Shown here: positions 1-9,926 of the stretch, in pieces
How positions within the stretch are numbered: the first letter of the stretch is position 1
Layout: every line of letters starts with the position of its first letter
From: Candidatus Zhuqueibacterota bacterium
GTDB taxonomy: Bacteria > Zhuqueibacterota > Zhuqueibacteria > Oceanimicrobiales > Oceanimicrobiaceae
Length of the DNA stretch: 64,000 nt
Direction of reading: 5' to 3'
Assembly: GCA_029261995.1 (NCBI GenBank)
Contig: JAJDAF010000062.1
Location: 62,001 to 126,000, forward strand
Notes under the pieces: model-generated
The model's input: only the letters and a program-made list of their open reading frames with translations
The model's database searches: none
Told to the model about the DNA's origin: nothing
Made by a program: the position numbers and the translations under genes

Positions 1-37
1 TAAGGTAAGAAAGTAGATGTGATATTGTGTAGGGGGC

Positions 38-43
38 TATAAT
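38..43 (+). promoter_or_regulatory. possible -10 box upstream of the first Omp85 gene
   Basis: A perfect TATAAT hexamer lies about 160 nt before the chosen start of the first gene. No good -35 box is seen at the usual spacing, so this is only a weak promoter candidate. Confidence 0.3.
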
Positions 44-200
44 ATAAATCACGCCTCCCAGAAATGCAAGTTTTTTTTGAATCCGCCGTGGATTTTTGCG
101 CTTGCTTATCAGACGCTTTTTTTCTATCTTTGGCCTTTTCGGCTCTGGTGAGAAGGCTCGAAAAAACCAGGGATTCTTGCCCCGATTTTATGGAGACAGC

Positions 201-1421
201 ATGCGACCCAGCACTCTTATGCGTATAGCGACGGCATTGACTTTACTGCTGCTCACCGCAATCCCCGTCCACAGTCAGTTTTCCTTCGACCAGATAAAAG
301 ACGACGATTTCGATCTCGATAAGCCCGTAAAATTCTACTGGACTCCCAGACACAACCGGATTGAAGGACTCTTTGCAAATTTCGGTGCGCGCGTGCGGCC
401 TGAGTTTGCAGAACGTCTGCAGATTTACGGCGACGCCGGCTGGGGCTTCTGGAACGAATCCGGGAAAAGGTTTCGAGTCAACGCGGGCATCCGCAAAGAT
501 TTCTTCGACTTCAACCGACTCAGCATCGGCCTCGATGTATTCAAAAAACTGGAGTCCGAGGACGACTGGATTGTCGGCGAGGTCGAAAACTCGTTGTCTT
601 CCTTTTTCTTCAGAGAGGGCTACAAAGACTCGTATGGGATTAAGGGAATCCGACTTTACGCCGACCACAAACTGGCCGAGCGACATACCCTGCGGCTGGA
701 GGTGGAACGCCGCACATACGAAAGTTTGAAGCAGAATGTCGACTGGAGCATCTTCCGCGGCGATGTCGATCTAAACCCCAAAAACGGTTTCTCGCAGATA
801 GCAAAAGGGGATGAAATTGGCGTGCGTCTCATCGCTGCCTTCGACTGGCGCGACAATCCGATCTTTCCCCTATCCGGCTGGTATGCGCAAGCCATTTATG
901 AACACACTGAGGAGGACTTTGATACCGATGGACTGTTCCTCACTCTAAAACGATACCAGCAGACCGTTGGCAACCAACGACTACTGCTGCGGGCCATGCT
1001 TGGCAGCCGAACAGGCAGTACCTTCGAGCAGCACGCGCTCGATCTGGGTGGCCTCGGCAATCTGCGGGCCTACGATGACAAGGAATTTATTGGAAACAGG
1101 CTGTTCATGCTCAACGCCAACTATATGTTTGGCGGTGACATCTTGCAGAAGGTTCCTCTACAGGGCATCCCCTACCTGGGCGCGCTATGGACCACTCTGT
1201 CTTTGGGCGCCTTTCTTGACACCGGTAAGGCGTATGCCGTCGATACCGACCGCAGTTTCCTCAGCGGACTCGATGACGCCTTTGATGGCCTTAAAACCGA
1301 CTTTGGCCTGTCGTTGCTGGTTCTGGACGGAGTGCTTCGCATGGATTTCGCCTGGCGCGCAGATTCGACACCCGGCAAAGATGATTATCGCATCACTTTC
1401 CGGTTGCTCGAGAGTCTCTAA
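201..1421 (+). CDS. outer-membrane Omp85-type beta-barrel protein
   Basis: Outer-membrane protein resembling the C-terminal barrel of the Omp85/surface-antigen family (BamA, TamA, FhaC). From the ATG at 201 the product has about 406 residues. It begins with a clear Sec signal peptide (RIATALTLLLLTAIPVHSQ) and continues into alternating aromatic/polar strands such as EIGVRLIAAFDWRDNPIF and GLGNLRAYDDKEFIGN, the latter resembling the conserved barrel strand region of Omp85 proteins. I see no POTRA repeat. The reading frame opens at 96, but only the ATG at 201 has a GGAG ribosome site (192-195) and is followed directly by the signal peptide, so the longer N-terminus is rejected. The next gene is a POTRA-containing relative, so the pair may form one outer-membrane assembly or export unit. 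The substrate is unknown. Confidence 0.75.
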   Translation: MRPSTLMRIATALTLLLLTAIPVHSQFSFDQIKDDDFDLDKPVKFYWTPRHNRIEGLFANFGARVRPEFAERLQIYGDAGWGFWNESGKRFRVNAGIRKDFFDFNRLSIGLDVFKKLESEDDWIVGEVENSLSSFFFREGYKDSYGIKGIRLYADHKLAERHTLRLEVERRTYESLKQNVDWSIFRGDVDLNPKNGFSQIAKGDEIGVRLIAAFDWRDNPIFPLSGWYAQAIYEHTEEDFDTDGLFLTLKRYQQTVGNQRLLLRAMLGSRTGSTFEQHALDLGGLGNLRAYDDKEFIGNRLFMLNANYMFGGDILQKVPLQGIPYLGALWTTLSLGAFLDTGKAYAVDTDRSFLSGLDDAFDGLKTDFGLSLLVLDGVLRMDFAWRADSTPGKDDYRITFRLLESL

Positions 1422-1445
1422 ACCGAACAACAGACATCGCTCAAG

Positions 1446-2840
1446 ATGTGCACCCGTCTGACAGCCTCAATGATCTCCCTTGCCACGATAGTGCTTTACC
1501 TCGCTGTGTCAACACCCGCTCTGGCACAGAGTAGACTGCCCGAGACCACAGCAGGCAGCACAAACGCCCTCCCTCCTGACCGCATTCGCCTGATTCTGAT
1601 TCAAGGCAACGACAAGACCCGGGAAGAGATCATCCTGCGCGAAATGAAACTGCACGCCGGTGACAAGCTCGACCCGGAAGTGATGGAACTCGACCGCCTG
1701 CGCATCCAAAACCTGGGGATTTTTAACCGGGTTGAAATCGACATTGTGCCCACCAGCACCGGCGCCATTCTGGTTGTTTCGGTCAGCGAGATGTGGTACA
1801 TCTTTCCGTATCCCATTATTTTCAGAAATGATCGCGATTGGGGCAGGCTGTCGCTGGGGGCGGGCTTGCTGCACACAAATTTCAGAGGACGGCGCGAAAC
1901 CATCGACTTCAACGGCTGGCTCGGTTTCAACCCGGCCGTCCGGCTTTCCTACTCTAATCCCTGGATTTTTGGCAAAGCCCGCTTCTACACAAAAGTCTCG
2001 ATTTTTGCCCGCCGGGTGAGAAACCGCTCCTTTGATGTGTTGAAGTCAGATGACCTCGTCAGCTTCGAGGTCAACGAAAACCGGGTCGGCTTCAAGTGGA
2101 CGGTCGGCAAACGCTTTGGCCACACAACTTTCCTGGATGCAAGCGTGGGCTATCGGCGCATGACATTGTCCGGTGTTGACACGACAACGGCATTCCTGGA
2201 TGACTTGCACAACCCTCCCACTATTTCGGAGAACGGCAAAGACAGACTGCCCACTGTTGGAATTGCCCTCCGGTATGACTCGCGGGACTTGTGGGAGTAT
2301 GCTCACAAGGGTCATTACCTAAGCCTGTGGGCGACTAAAACCGGGTTTAGCCAGACCATCAACTACGTTCGCTACGGAATCGATGTTCGCAAGTACCTGC
2401 CAATCGGGCCGACGACCCTCGCAGTGCGGGCTGCCACCAATCTGTCCGGCGGCGACATCCCGGTGTATGAGGAAGTGCAGTTTGGCTTCCTGACTCGAAT
2501 CCGGGGACATTTCCGGGAACGCAAAGCAGGAGACAATCTTGCGATTGGCAGTGCGGAATTCCGTTTCCCAATCCTGCCGCTGACCTATCACGATTGGGGG
2601 CCCTTTCAAGGCATGGGCAGCTATGGCACCAATTTCAGATTTGGCGTAAATGGCGGCCTGTTTGCTGATACCGGCAATCTCTGGCGCCAGGGCGAATCTC
2701 TCGAGAAGAAATCTTTCATTTCGGGCTGGGGTGCAGGCTTGCATATTTTTCTGCCCTACAATGCCCTGTTGCGATTCGAATACGCCTTCAACGAAGACTG
2801 GGACGGCCAGTTCATCATCGACGCTTTGATGACTTTTTAA
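1446..2840 (+). CDS. POTRA-containing Omp85/BamA-like outer-membrane protein
   Basis: Probable Omp85 family member with 464 residues. A signal peptide (residues 1-28, ending TPALAQ) precedes one POTRA-like module at roughly residues 45-105 (RIRLILIQGNDKTREEIILR and then LDRLRIQNLGIFNRVEI), followed by a C-terminal barrel. The barrel contains the DSRD strand (GIALRYDSRDLWEY) and the RIRGHFRE turn that corresponds to the conserved L6 RGF/RGH region. BamA carries five POTRA domains, so this is a short relative closer to TamA-like or surface-antigen proteins. It starts 24 bp after the previous barrel gene and ends 9 bp before tsaD, so the three are probably co-transcribed. The exact substrate cannot be read from sequence. 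Confidence 0.75.
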   Translation: MCTRLTASMISLATIVLYLAVSTPALAQSRLPETTAGSTNALPPDRIRLILIQGNDKTREEIILREMKLHAGDKLDPEVMELDRLRIQNLGIFNRVEIDIVPTSTGAILVVSVSEMWYIFPYPIIFRNDRDWGRLSLGAGLLHTNFRGRRETIDFNGWLGFNPAVRLSYSNPWIFGKARFYTKVSIFARRVRNRSFDVLKSDDLVSFEVNENRVGFKWTVGKRFGHTTFLDASVGYRRMTLSGVDTTTAFLDDLHNPPTISENGKDRLPTVGIALRYDSRDLWEYAHKGHYLSLWATKTGFSQTINYVRYGIDVRKYLPIGPTTLAVRAATNLSGGDIPVYEEVQFGFLTRIRGHFRERKAGDNLAIGSAEFRFPILPLTYHDWGPFQGMGSYGTNFRFGVNGGLFADTGNLWRQGESLEKKSFISGWGAGLHIFLPYNALLRFEYAFNEDWDGQFIIDALMTF

Positions 2841-2849
2841 CTCGGACTG

Positions 2850-3845
2850 ATGAAAATACTCGGTATAGAAACTTCTTGCGACGAAACCGCGGCGGCAGTG
2901 TGGGCTGACAACACGCTGGCATCCAACATCATCGCTTCGCAGGAGATTCACAACATCTATGGCGGCGTCGTTCCGGAGCTAGCCTCGCGCGCCCACATGA
3001 AATTGATTCTACCCGTGGTTGAACGCGCTCTGCAAGAGGCAGGGGTGAAACTTGCCGCGCTAGATGGCATCGCTGCGACCTACGGACCTGGCCTCGCCGG
3101 TTCGTTGTTGGTGGGCCTAAATTTCGCAAAGGCAGTGGCAATGGCTTGTGGCCTGCCGTTTGTCGGCGTGCATCATATCGAAGGCCACCTTTTTTCGAAT
3201 TCCGTGCTTCACGCCGGACCGCAACCGCCGTTTCTGTCTCTCATCATTTCTGGAGGACATACCCAGCTTGTTTTGGTCAAGTCCTGGGGCGAATATGAAA
3301 TTCTGGGCAAAACCCGCGACGACGCAGCGGGAGAGGCATTTGACAAAGTCGCGAAGATGTTGGAACTCTCCTACCCGGGTGGTCCGGCCATCGACAAACT
3401 GGCCAGACAAGGCAACCCGGCAGCCGTCAAATTTCCAAAGGGAAGACTTAAGGACAACAAGCTCGATTTCAGTTACAGCGGCCTCAAAACGGCGGTTCTC
3501 TATCACATGAAGTCGCTGACGCCAGAACAGCGAGAAACTCAGAAGGCGGATGTGGCTGCCAGTTTTCAGGAGGCTGCCGTGCAGGTCTTGGTGGACAAAT
3601 GCATGCTGGCGCTCAAGATGCAAGGGCTAGGACAACTTGCGTTGGCCGGCGGTGTGGCCTGCAACGCGCAGTTGCGCCACAAACTCAAAAAGAAAAGTGA
3701 GGATGAAGGCTTTGAACTTTTCTTTCCACCACCCGTTCTATGCACGGACAATGCGGCTATGATTGCGCGCGCCGGTAAGTTCTATCTCGAGAATGGCGTG
3801 ACCTCGGATTTCGGGTTGAGTCCACAACCCTCTCTGAAACTCTGA
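2850..3845 (+). CDS. tsaD: tRNA N6-adenosine threonylcarbamoyltransferase TsaD
   Basis: Cytoplasmic enzyme that transfers threonylcarbamoyl from TC-AMP to A37 of ANN-decoding tRNAs, giving t6A, together with TsaB and TsaE. The 331 residues match the family length. Diagnostic features are the N-terminal GIETSCDETA (residues 5-14), the metal-binding HHIEGH (H109 and H113), ISGGHTQL, the DDAAGEAFDKVAKML segment and the C-terminal AGGVACNAQLR nucleotide-binding region, with a further DNAAM metal motif near the end. No tsaB or tsaE lies nearby. The gene follows the barrel gene by 9 bp, an unusual but probably only transcriptional association. Confidence 0.96.
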   Translation: MKILGIETSCDETAAAVWADNTLASNIIASQEIHNIYGGVVPELASRAHMKLILPVVERALQEAGVKLAALDGIAATYGPGLAGSLLVGLNFAKAVAMACGLPFVGVHHIEGHLFSNSVLHAGPQPPFLSLIISGGHTQLVLVKSWGEYEILGKTRDDAAGEAFDKVAKMLELSYPGGPAIDKLARQGNPAAVKFPKGRLKDNKLDFSYSGLKTAVLYHMKSLTPEQRETQKADVAASFQEAAVQVLVDKCMLALKMQGLGQLALAGGVACNAQLRHKLKKKSEDEGFELFFPPPVLCTDNAAMIARAGKFYLENGVTSDFGLSPQPSLKL

Positions 3846-3906
3846 TACCATTGCAGCATCGCTGCGACGGGCGGCAACAGCATCTTCACAAAAGGAGTTG
3901 AAAAGA

Positions 3907-6075
3907 TTGACTGAAGTAAGCCTGCAAACTACCAGCAGCACGTTTCTGCTCATCATCTTTTGTCTGGCCGCTGTTCTGGCAAGCTATTTCGTTTATCGGA
4001 AAACCGTGCCGCCGGTTCATCTCGGTTGGCGCATCCTCTTGATGTCCTTGCGCGCTTCGGCCATCATCGCCATCATCATCCTCCTTTTCGAACCCATTCT
4101 CAGCCTTACGCGCAAACACCATGAGAAACCAGTAGTCGCGGTTCTGGTTGATAACTCCGCCAGCATGGGTCTGGTCGACAACAAAGTCAATCGGCCGGAA
4201 GTGTTGCAACAAATGCTTGCAAGTGACCTATTCACTGAAAGCGGAGACTACGAATTTCGCTACTATTTCTTCTCGCACTCGCTCGGAGAGCCGGCAGCTA
4301 ACTTGCCCGACTCCTTGGTGCTCGAGGCAGATGGCACGGACATCGCCGCGGCCCTCCGTCAAGTCAAAGAGGGACTGTCTGAAGACTACTTCGCTGCTGT
4401 TGTCATGCTAACCGACGGGGCAAACAATGTCGGCGAAAACCCTGCACGATACGCAACAAAATACGGCATCCCCATTCATACGGTCGGCATCGGTGATCCT
4501 GGCCAGCAAAAGGACGTGCTGATCACCAATTACGTCACGAATGAGGTGGTGTACGCCGGCAAACCGGTACCGGTCGAGGTCTTTGTGAAGAGTTCGGGAT
4601 TTGAGTCCACGCGCGCCACGGTTACGCTGCTGCGCGACGGAGAAACTCTCGATAGCGAAATGTTCAATCTCGCTGGCGGCGGACTGGAACAGAAGATTCG
4701 CCTACACTTCACACCACAGGATGAAGGCCTGGAAAAGTACGAGGTTCGTGTCTCGCAGCTCGATGGTGAACTCACCGGCGCGAACAATGTCAAGCCGTTC
4801 TACACCAAAGTCCTGAAAAGCAAACTGACCATCACAGTCATCGCTGGTGGGCCTGGCGCCGACCTCAAGTTTCTAAAGCGTGCTCTGGCGGCAGACAACA
4901 ACTTGCAGGTTCAGTCCTTCGTGGAGAGACATCGGGGAAAATTCTATCAGGGTGCGGCCCCGGCAAAAGCGGCAATGCAGGAAACCGACGGACTGGTCTT
5001 GCTGGACTACCCGCGGCGAGACTCCGATGCAGCCGTCATTGAAGCAGTGCGCGGCTTGCTGGCGGAGGGCAAACCGGTGCTACTCCTGAGCGGCAAGAAC
5101 ACAGATTTCGATAAGTTGTGGGGTTTACGTGATTTTCTGCCCTTCGCAGGCAAGCCAAAGAAAACCCGTGAGGCTTCGGTTTACGCGAAGGTGCTTCCCG
5201 CCGGCACCCACCACCCTGTTCTGCGGATCTATGAGGACGACTTCGAAAACACCGACCGCTGGAAGAACCTGCCTCCGGTCTTCGCCAACACAACTGCGGC
5301 GACAATTCGGCCCGGCGCCTTGACGCTGACCGCCATCGACTCGGACCGCGAACCAGCCGCCCGAAGCCCGCAAACGCCTCTCATCTCGGCATACAACTCC
5401 GGAAAACGCAAATCCATTGCCGTACTCGCGTACGGTTTATGGCGGTGGGATTTGCTCATGACCGGCGCCGGCAAGAGTAACGCCAATTACGAGCAGTTCA
5501 TCCAAAACGCGGTGCGGTGGCTGACCACGCAGGAGAACAGCAAGCTGGTTCGGGTGACCTCAAACCGGGAAATCTACCGTAGCGGAGAAGAAGTCAAATT
5601 CACGGCTCAAGTCTATTTTGAAGACTATCAGCCAGTGGATGCGGCCGAAGTGGCCGTGCAGTTGACTGGTGAGAACGCGACTCAGGAGCTGACGCTTTCC
5701 AGTCTTGGCGACGGCCAATATGAAGGAAGTTTTCAGGTTCTGGATGGCGGCGATTACAGTTTTTCAGGCACTGCGCACTTGCAGGGCCGCGTGCTTGGCA
5801 GAGACGGCGGTAAGTTCTCGGTCGAACCCTTCAGCCTCGAGTTTCAGGACACGCGGATGGACCAGGTGCTTCTGCAGCGCATCTCGGCCGAAAGCGGCGG
5901 AACCTTCCACACCCAAAGTGACCTCGGGACTCTCAGCGCTGGCCTGGCCTTTCCTGACAAGTACGTCAGCCTTACAAGTGAATGGGAAATTTGGAACCGG
6001 CCGCAGATGCTGATCATTTTTATTTTGTTACTTGCGAGCGAGTGGTTTATCCGGAAACGGAAAGGAATGTTGTAG
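3907..6075 (+). CDS. membrane-anchored VWA-domain protein
   Basis: Large membrane protein of about 722 residues. Two N-terminal membrane helices (FLLIIFCLAAVLASYFVY and SLRASAIIAIIILLFEPIL) are followed by a von Willebrand A domain with the MIDAS motif DNSAS, a threonine in LTDGANN, and the second acidic site. A long extracytoplasmic part follows, with an amidotransferase-like/Rossmann-like region around residues 300-400 and an immunoglobulin-like region. A C-terminal helix (MLIIFILLLASEWFI) precedes a basic tail. The architecture is that of Bat-like or DUF4159-neighbour VWA proteins; its partner is unknown. TTG at 3907 is preferred because GGAG (3894-3897) lies 9 nt upstream; TTG at 3898 would abut that site. 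Confidence 0.8.
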   Translation: MTEVSLQTTSSTFLLIIFCLAAVLASYFVYRKTVPPVHLGWRILLMSLRASAIIAIIILLFEPILSLTRKHHEKPVVAVLVDNSASMGLVDNKVNRPEVLQQMLASDLFTESGDYEFRYYFFSHSLGEPAANLPDSLVLEADGTDIAAALRQVKEGLSEDYFAAVVMLTDGANNVGENPARYATKYGIPIHTVGIGDPGQQKDVLITNYVTNEVVYAGKPVPVEVFVKSSGFESTRATVTLLRDGETLDSEMFNLAGGGLEQKIRLHFTPQDEGLEKYEVRVSQLDGELTGANNVKPFYTKVLKSKLTITVIAGGPGADLKFLKRALAADNNLQVQSFVERHRGKFYQGAAPAKAAMQETDGLVLLDYPRRDSDAAVIEAVRGLLAEGKPVLLLSGKNTDFDKLWGLRDFLPFAGKPKKTREASVYAKVLPAGTHHPVLRIYEDDFENTDRWKNLPPVFANTTAATIRPGALTLTAIDSDREPAARSPQTPLISAYNSGKRKSIAVLAYGLWRWDLLMTGAGKSNANYEQFIQNAVRWLTTQENSKLVRVTSNREIYRSGEEVKFTAQVYFEDYQPVDAAEVAVQLTGENATQELTLSSLGDGQYEGSFQVLDGGDYSFSGTAHLQGRVLGRDGGKFSVEPFSLEFQDTRMDQVLLQRISAESGGTFHTQSDLGTLSAGLAFPDKYVSLTSEWEIWNRPQMLIIFILLLASEWFIRKRKGML

Positions 6076-6095
6076 CCGCCGCTCAAGTCTTTGGC

Positions 6096-6491
6096 TTAGG
6101 CCACGTCCTTGCCGGTTATCGTGTGGATAATTTCGAGCAACGCGTTGGGATGAAAAGGTTTGGGGAGAAAACCCGAGAAACCATGCGTCTGGTATTCAGA
6201 GATAATAGGGTCGTTCGCATTGCCGCTCGACACGATGGCTTTCACCTCCGGATCGAGATTCTTTAACTCCCGAATGGTCTCCTGGCCACCCAAGCCGTAC
6301 GGTATGTTCACATCCAGAATAAGCACATCATAACAAGCCTCAGTGTCCAGGCACGCCCGGTACTGCCGAACAGCGTCGGCGCCATCGCAAGCCTGACTGA
6401 CTTTGCACCCCCTTTTGCTGAGCACTTTGGCGACCATATTGCGAATAGTCACCTCATCATCCATCACCAACACTTTCAACGGTGAGTCCAT
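6096..6491 (-). CDS. single-domain response regulator (CheY-like)
   Basis: Stand-alone receiver domain of 131 residues. It has the acidic pair (VMDDE), the phospho-acceptor aspartate in LILDVNIP, the switch serine region (AIVSSGNA) and the conserved lysine in FLPKPFHP. No output domain is attached, so it probably works by phosphotransfer or protein-protein contact. The start is the ATG at 6491, which has AGGAGG about 8 nt upstream; a longer frame exists but lacks a ribosome site and is not receiver-like. It converges on the VWA gene (20 bp gap). No dedicated kinase is adjacent; the hybrid kinase elsewhere in the window is a possible but unproven partner. Confidence 0.9.
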   Translation of the reverse strand: MDSPLKVLVMDDEVTIRNMVAKVLSKRGCKVSQACDGADAVRQYRACLDTEACYDVLILDVNIPYGLGGQETIRELKNLDPEVKAIVSSGNANDPIISEYQTHGFSGFLPKPFHPNALLEIIHTITGKDVA

Positions 6492-6657
6492 ACTAATTTC
6501 CTCCTGCTTGCCGCAAGACTGGTCAAACACAAAGTCCTGCATTGGGTAAGCGCTGAGCAAAACGTATGTCTAAGTAAAGTGGTGTTGCCACTAACATACA
6601 AAAGAAACAAGGGATTCGCAACGATTTTCTGAAGCAGCCCGGACCGACGAATTATCG

Positions 6658-6686
6658 TTGACAAAGTCCAGACAAATCGCTACTGT
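6658..6686 (+). promoter_or_regulatory. sigma70-type promoter for the ThDP enzyme gene
   Basis: TTGACA (6658-6663), a 17-bp spacer and TACTGT (6681-6686) lie about 55 nt before the chosen start of the plus-strand ThDP enzyme gene. This supports a transcript starting near 6693. Confidence 0.55.
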
Positions 6687-6740
6687 CAACCATCCAAATT
6701 CCAATTGACCATTGGCGCTCACTCTTATTTCGAGGCCTCG

Positions 6741-8462
6741 ATGCACGGTGGTGACCAAATTGCCGGCGTTCTGCTTGCACACAATGTTAAGTTCGTGTTC
6801 ACGCTATGTGGTGGACACATTTCGCCAATTCTCGTGGGCTGCAAGCAACTGGGCATCCGAATCCTTGATGTTCGCCACGAAGCTACTGCCGTCTTTGCCG
6901 CGGACGCGGTTGCCCGGCTCAGCGGCGTGCCTGGCGTCGCCGTAGTGACCGCTGGACCCGGCCTGACCAACACCATCACGGCAGTCAAGAACGCGCAAAT
7001 GGCGCAGTCACCCATTGTGCTGATCGGCGGAGCAACCGCGACCGCGTTGAAAGGCCGCGGCTCGTTGCAGGATATCGATCAAATGGCGCTGCTGAGACCG
7101 CACGTCAAATGGGCAACCACGGTCAAGCGGGTCCGCTATCTCGCTGCCGTCACGCAGAAAGCCTTTGCTGTCGCCCGCCGAGGCGTGCCGGGGCCTGTGT
7201 TTATAGAATGCCCAGTGGACCTGTTGTATCCGGAATCCCTGGTTCGGGAGTGGTACGGCATCGATTCTGGTGGTCAAGCCGTGGGCGACAAACTCATAAA
7301 ACTCTATTTGGCCCGGCATGTGAATCGTCTGTTCTCCGGCGGAAGCGCCACCACACCGCAACCAGCAGACGCCACAACGCCCGTTGCCGGTAGTTCGAAA
7401 ACCGGCAAAGTCAGCCGAATGCTCGAGTCGGCAAAAAAACCGGTGCTCCTGGTGGGAAGCCAGGCCATGCTCCAGGCTGAAGAGAGCAACCGTATCGCGG
7501 CAGCCGTCGATAAACTCGGACTGCCAACATTTCTGTCCGGAATGGCGAGGGGTTTGCTGGGCAGAAGCAGCGCCATTCAATTGCGCCACAAAAGACGGCA
7601 GGCGCTGCGTGAGGCTGACCTGGTGATTCTAGCTGGGGTCCCCAGCGATTTCAGGCTAAACTATGGCCGCCACATCGGCCGTGGCACAAAGCTCATCTCC
7701 ATTAATCGTAGTTCAACCGACTTGAAAAAAAACCGCAAGCCCAACCTCGGTGTGCTCTCGGACCCGGGAGCCTTTCTTGTCGAGCTGGCAAAGTCAACTG
7801 AGATCGGACTACGAGACCCGTCCTGGTTGGCCGCCCTCAAAGAACGTGACACAAAGCGGGACGCAGAAATCATCAGCCAGTCAGAGGCGGAGACGCAGTT
7901 CCTAAACCCCCTGGCGCTGTGTCGTGAGCTTGAAAACCACCTGCCAGACGACGCTGTTCTGGTTGCTGACGGCGGTGATTTTGTTGCCACCGCCTCTTAT
8001 ATTCTGCGGCCGCGGGCGCCGCTGTCATGGCTCGACCCTGGCGTTTTCGGAACTCTTGGAGTGGGAGCAGGATTTGCGCTCGGGGCAAAACTGTGCCGGC
8101 CTGAAGCTCAGGTTTGGGCCATCTTTGGAGACGGCTCAGTTGGCTACAGCCTCACCGAATTCGACACCTTCGTCCGCCATAAAATCCCGGTGATAGCGGT
8201 CGTCGGCAACGATGCCGGCTGGACGCAGATCGCCCGCGAGCAAGTCGAGGTTTTGAAGGACGATGTCGCGACTGTGCTAGCGAACAGCGACTACCACCGG
8301 GTAGCCGAGGCCTTTGGCGCCAGAGGCTTCGTTTTGGATGCACATGATCAGATTGCCAACATCCTGCAGCAAGCCGAGTCTGCCGAGGCACAGGCCAAAC
8401 CCGTCCTGATCAACGCCCGGATTGGCAAGACCGAATTCAGGAAAGGCTCCATTTCCATCTAA
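6741..8462 (+). CDS. thiamine-diphosphate-dependent enzyme, acetolactate synthase-like
   Basis: ThDP enzyme of the acetolactate synthase/oxalyl-CoA decarboxylase/ILVBL superfamily, about 573 residues. The N-terminal PYR domain carries the catalytic glutamate ([15 protein letters not shown]) and AGPGLTN. The central domain follows with [12 protein letters not shown]. The C-terminal PP domain has the metal/ThDP motif beginning [13 protein letters not shown]. The substrate is not certain: there is no small ALS subunit gene nearby, and the family includes 2-hydroxyacyl-CoA lyases. ATG at 6741 has GAGG 5 nt upstream; a TTG at 6705 in the same frame has no ribosome site. A possible promoter lies at 6658-6686. 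Confidence 0.87.
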   Translation: MHGGDQIAGVLLAHNVKFVFTLCGGHISPILVGCKQLGIRILDVRHEATAVFAADAVARLSGVPGVAVVTAGPGLTNTITAVKNAQMAQSPIVLIGGATATALKGRGSLQDIDQMALLRPHVKWATTVKRVRYLAAVTQKAFAVARRGVPGPVFIECPVDLLYPESLVREWYGIDSGGQAVGDKLIKLYLARHVNRLFSGGSATTPQPADATTPVAGSSKTGKVSRMLESAKKPVLLVGSQAMLQAEESNRIAAAVDKLGLPTFLSGMARGLLGRSSAIQLRHKRRQALREADLVILAGVPSDFRLNYGRHIGRGTKLISINRSSTDLKKNRKPNLGVLSDPGAFLVELAKSTEIGLRDPSWLAALKERDTKRDAEIISQSEAETQFLNPLALCRELENHLPDDAVLVADGGDFVATASYILRPRAPLSWLDPGVFGTLGVGAGFALGAKLCRPEAQVWAIFGDGSVGYSLTEFDTFVRHKIPVIAVVGNDAGWTQIAREQVEVLKDDVATVLANSDYHRVAEAFGARGFVLDAHDQIANILQQAESAEAQAKPVLINARIGKTEFRKGSISI

Positions 8463-8642
8463 ACGCCCGATTGCTCTTTGTTGGCGAGTTGAATACATTG
8501 CTTTTTCTGGAGACTCAAAGCAGGTTCAAACCGCTTGGTCTCGAAAACACACGGGGCATTCAACATTTGAACTTTCGCAACGCTCATCCCGTTAAAGTGT
8601 TCAAATTCAGCCTAAGAAATCAACGTGGAAGGCGGTTCCAAG

Positions 8643-9821
8643 GTGGCCAAACGCGAAATCGGCACGGTAAAGTGGTTCAATCACGCCAGAGGTTATGGTT
8701 TTGTGGAGGACGAAAACGGGACAGAGATCTTTGTTCACCATAACGACATCGAGATGGACGGCTATCGCTATTTACGCAGAGGTCAGATGGTCAGCTTTGT
8801 TTTGATCGACAAAGGAGACGGCCCCAAGGCCATCGATGTCCTGGTGGAAAGCGAACCCGTGGTGGAAGAGTCGTCCGAACCTAGACCGGTAATAGAAGGC
8901 CCACTTGAAGCAGGCTGTATTTCAGGCGAAATCATGCGCTTTGAAGAGGATCGGGAGCACGAATTCAAAAGTGTTCAGAACTCCAGAGACCCGGTGCGGA
9001 CCATTTGCGAACACTACGTCGAAAAATATGTCAACGCCTTCCTGAACACAAACGGCGGCACCATTCACTTTGGCGTCGGCGATGACGGCAGCGTGCATGG
9101 CATTCACCTCGACCGCTCGGACCGAGACCGCCTGCGCACGGAAATCAGCAAACTGATCAACAAATTTCAACCTGCGGTTGAGCCAGACCTGTACGAAATC
9201 AAATTCATGAAGATCAACGACCGCGACTCTAAGTTCGTCGTCGAAATCCGCGTTTCAAGAGGTTGGGCCAACCTCTATATGACAGGCTCGCAGAACTTTT
9301 ACCTTCGCAGGGATGGCAGCAATTTTCTCATGCCGTTTGACATGATTCGGGCACGCCTGGAAACACCACCAAAACCACCAGCCGCACCGGCAGAAAGAAC
9401 GCCAACCGCTTCCGATGCCGACCTGGAAGAGCAACTGCTCCAAACAGCCTCCTCAGACCTGGATCTGGGCATTCTGCTCTCCATGGTTTTTATGAGCTGG
9501 AGCGCGGAGAGCATCACAGACACCGAGAGAGATCTCATCATCAAACGCGCGCAAGATGAGGGACTCGACGAACACGAGGTCAATATGCTGCTGCGAGCAA
9601 CCGTGCAGCCGCCTTTGCTGGAGAATATCGTATCCTACCTGCCAACTCCGGAATCGCGCAAGGCCGCCGCAACCATTGCCTACCTGACCGCACTATCTGA
9701 CAGTGTCCTGACGGTGAGTGAGTTGCAGGCGTTCGATCTCATTTGCGGTGCACTGGGATTGTCCGAAAAAGACCGCAAGGAAATTCGCACTCTTGGAGAA
9801 CAGCAGGTCGGGCTGCGCTGA
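8643..9821 (+). CDS. cold-shock domain / Schlafen AlbA_2 / TerB-like fusion protein
   Basis: Three-domain protein of about 392 residues. Residues 1-70 form a cold-shock domain with RNP1 (RGYGFV) and RNP2 (IFVHH), close to CspA. Residues about 100-240 match the AlbA_2/Schlafen ATP- or nucleic-acid-binding fold (EHEFKSV, then YVNAFLNTNGGTIHFGVGDDG). Residues about 270-390 are an all-helical TerB-like module with acidic metal-binding positions (ITDTERDLIIKRA, LTVSELQAFDLICGALG). A linker rich in Pro/Ala separates the last two. GTG at 8643 fits the CSD start (VAKREIGTVKWFN) with GGAAGG upstream; GTG at 8625 is the alternative. The function is unknown; an RNA/DNA-binding stress or defence role is inference. 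Confidence 0.85.
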   Translation: MAKREIGTVKWFNHARGYGFVEDENGTEIFVHHNDIEMDGYRYLRRGQMVSFVLIDKGDGPKAIDVLVESEPVVEESSEPRPVIEGPLEAGCISGEIMRFEEDREHEFKSVQNSRDPVRTICEHYVEKYVNAFLNTNGGTIHFGVGDDGSVHGIHLDRSDRDRLRTEISKLINKFQPAVEPDLYEIKFMKINDRDSKFVVEIRVSRGWANLYMTGSQNFYLRRDGSNFLMPFDMIRARLETPPKPPAAPAERTPTASDADLEEQLLQTASSDLDLGILLSMVFMSWSAESITDTERDLIIKRAQDEGLDEHEVNMLLRATVQPPLLENIVSYLPTPESRKAAATIAYLTALSDSVLTVSELQAFDLICGALGLSEKDRKEIRTLGEQQVGLR

Positions 9822-9926
9822 TTCTCCGCAACCCCGCTCGCTGACCACCTGTCAACCAATTCTGCCCGAAGAACACCGACGCAGGTTGATGATTCCCACT
9901 TTGACAACCAACCAATGGAAACCAAG

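Noticed and set aside
96-200. N-terminal extension of the first Omp85 gene
   Set aside because: The signal peptide and the GGAG site belong to ATG 201; the extra residues are basic and unlike a signal.
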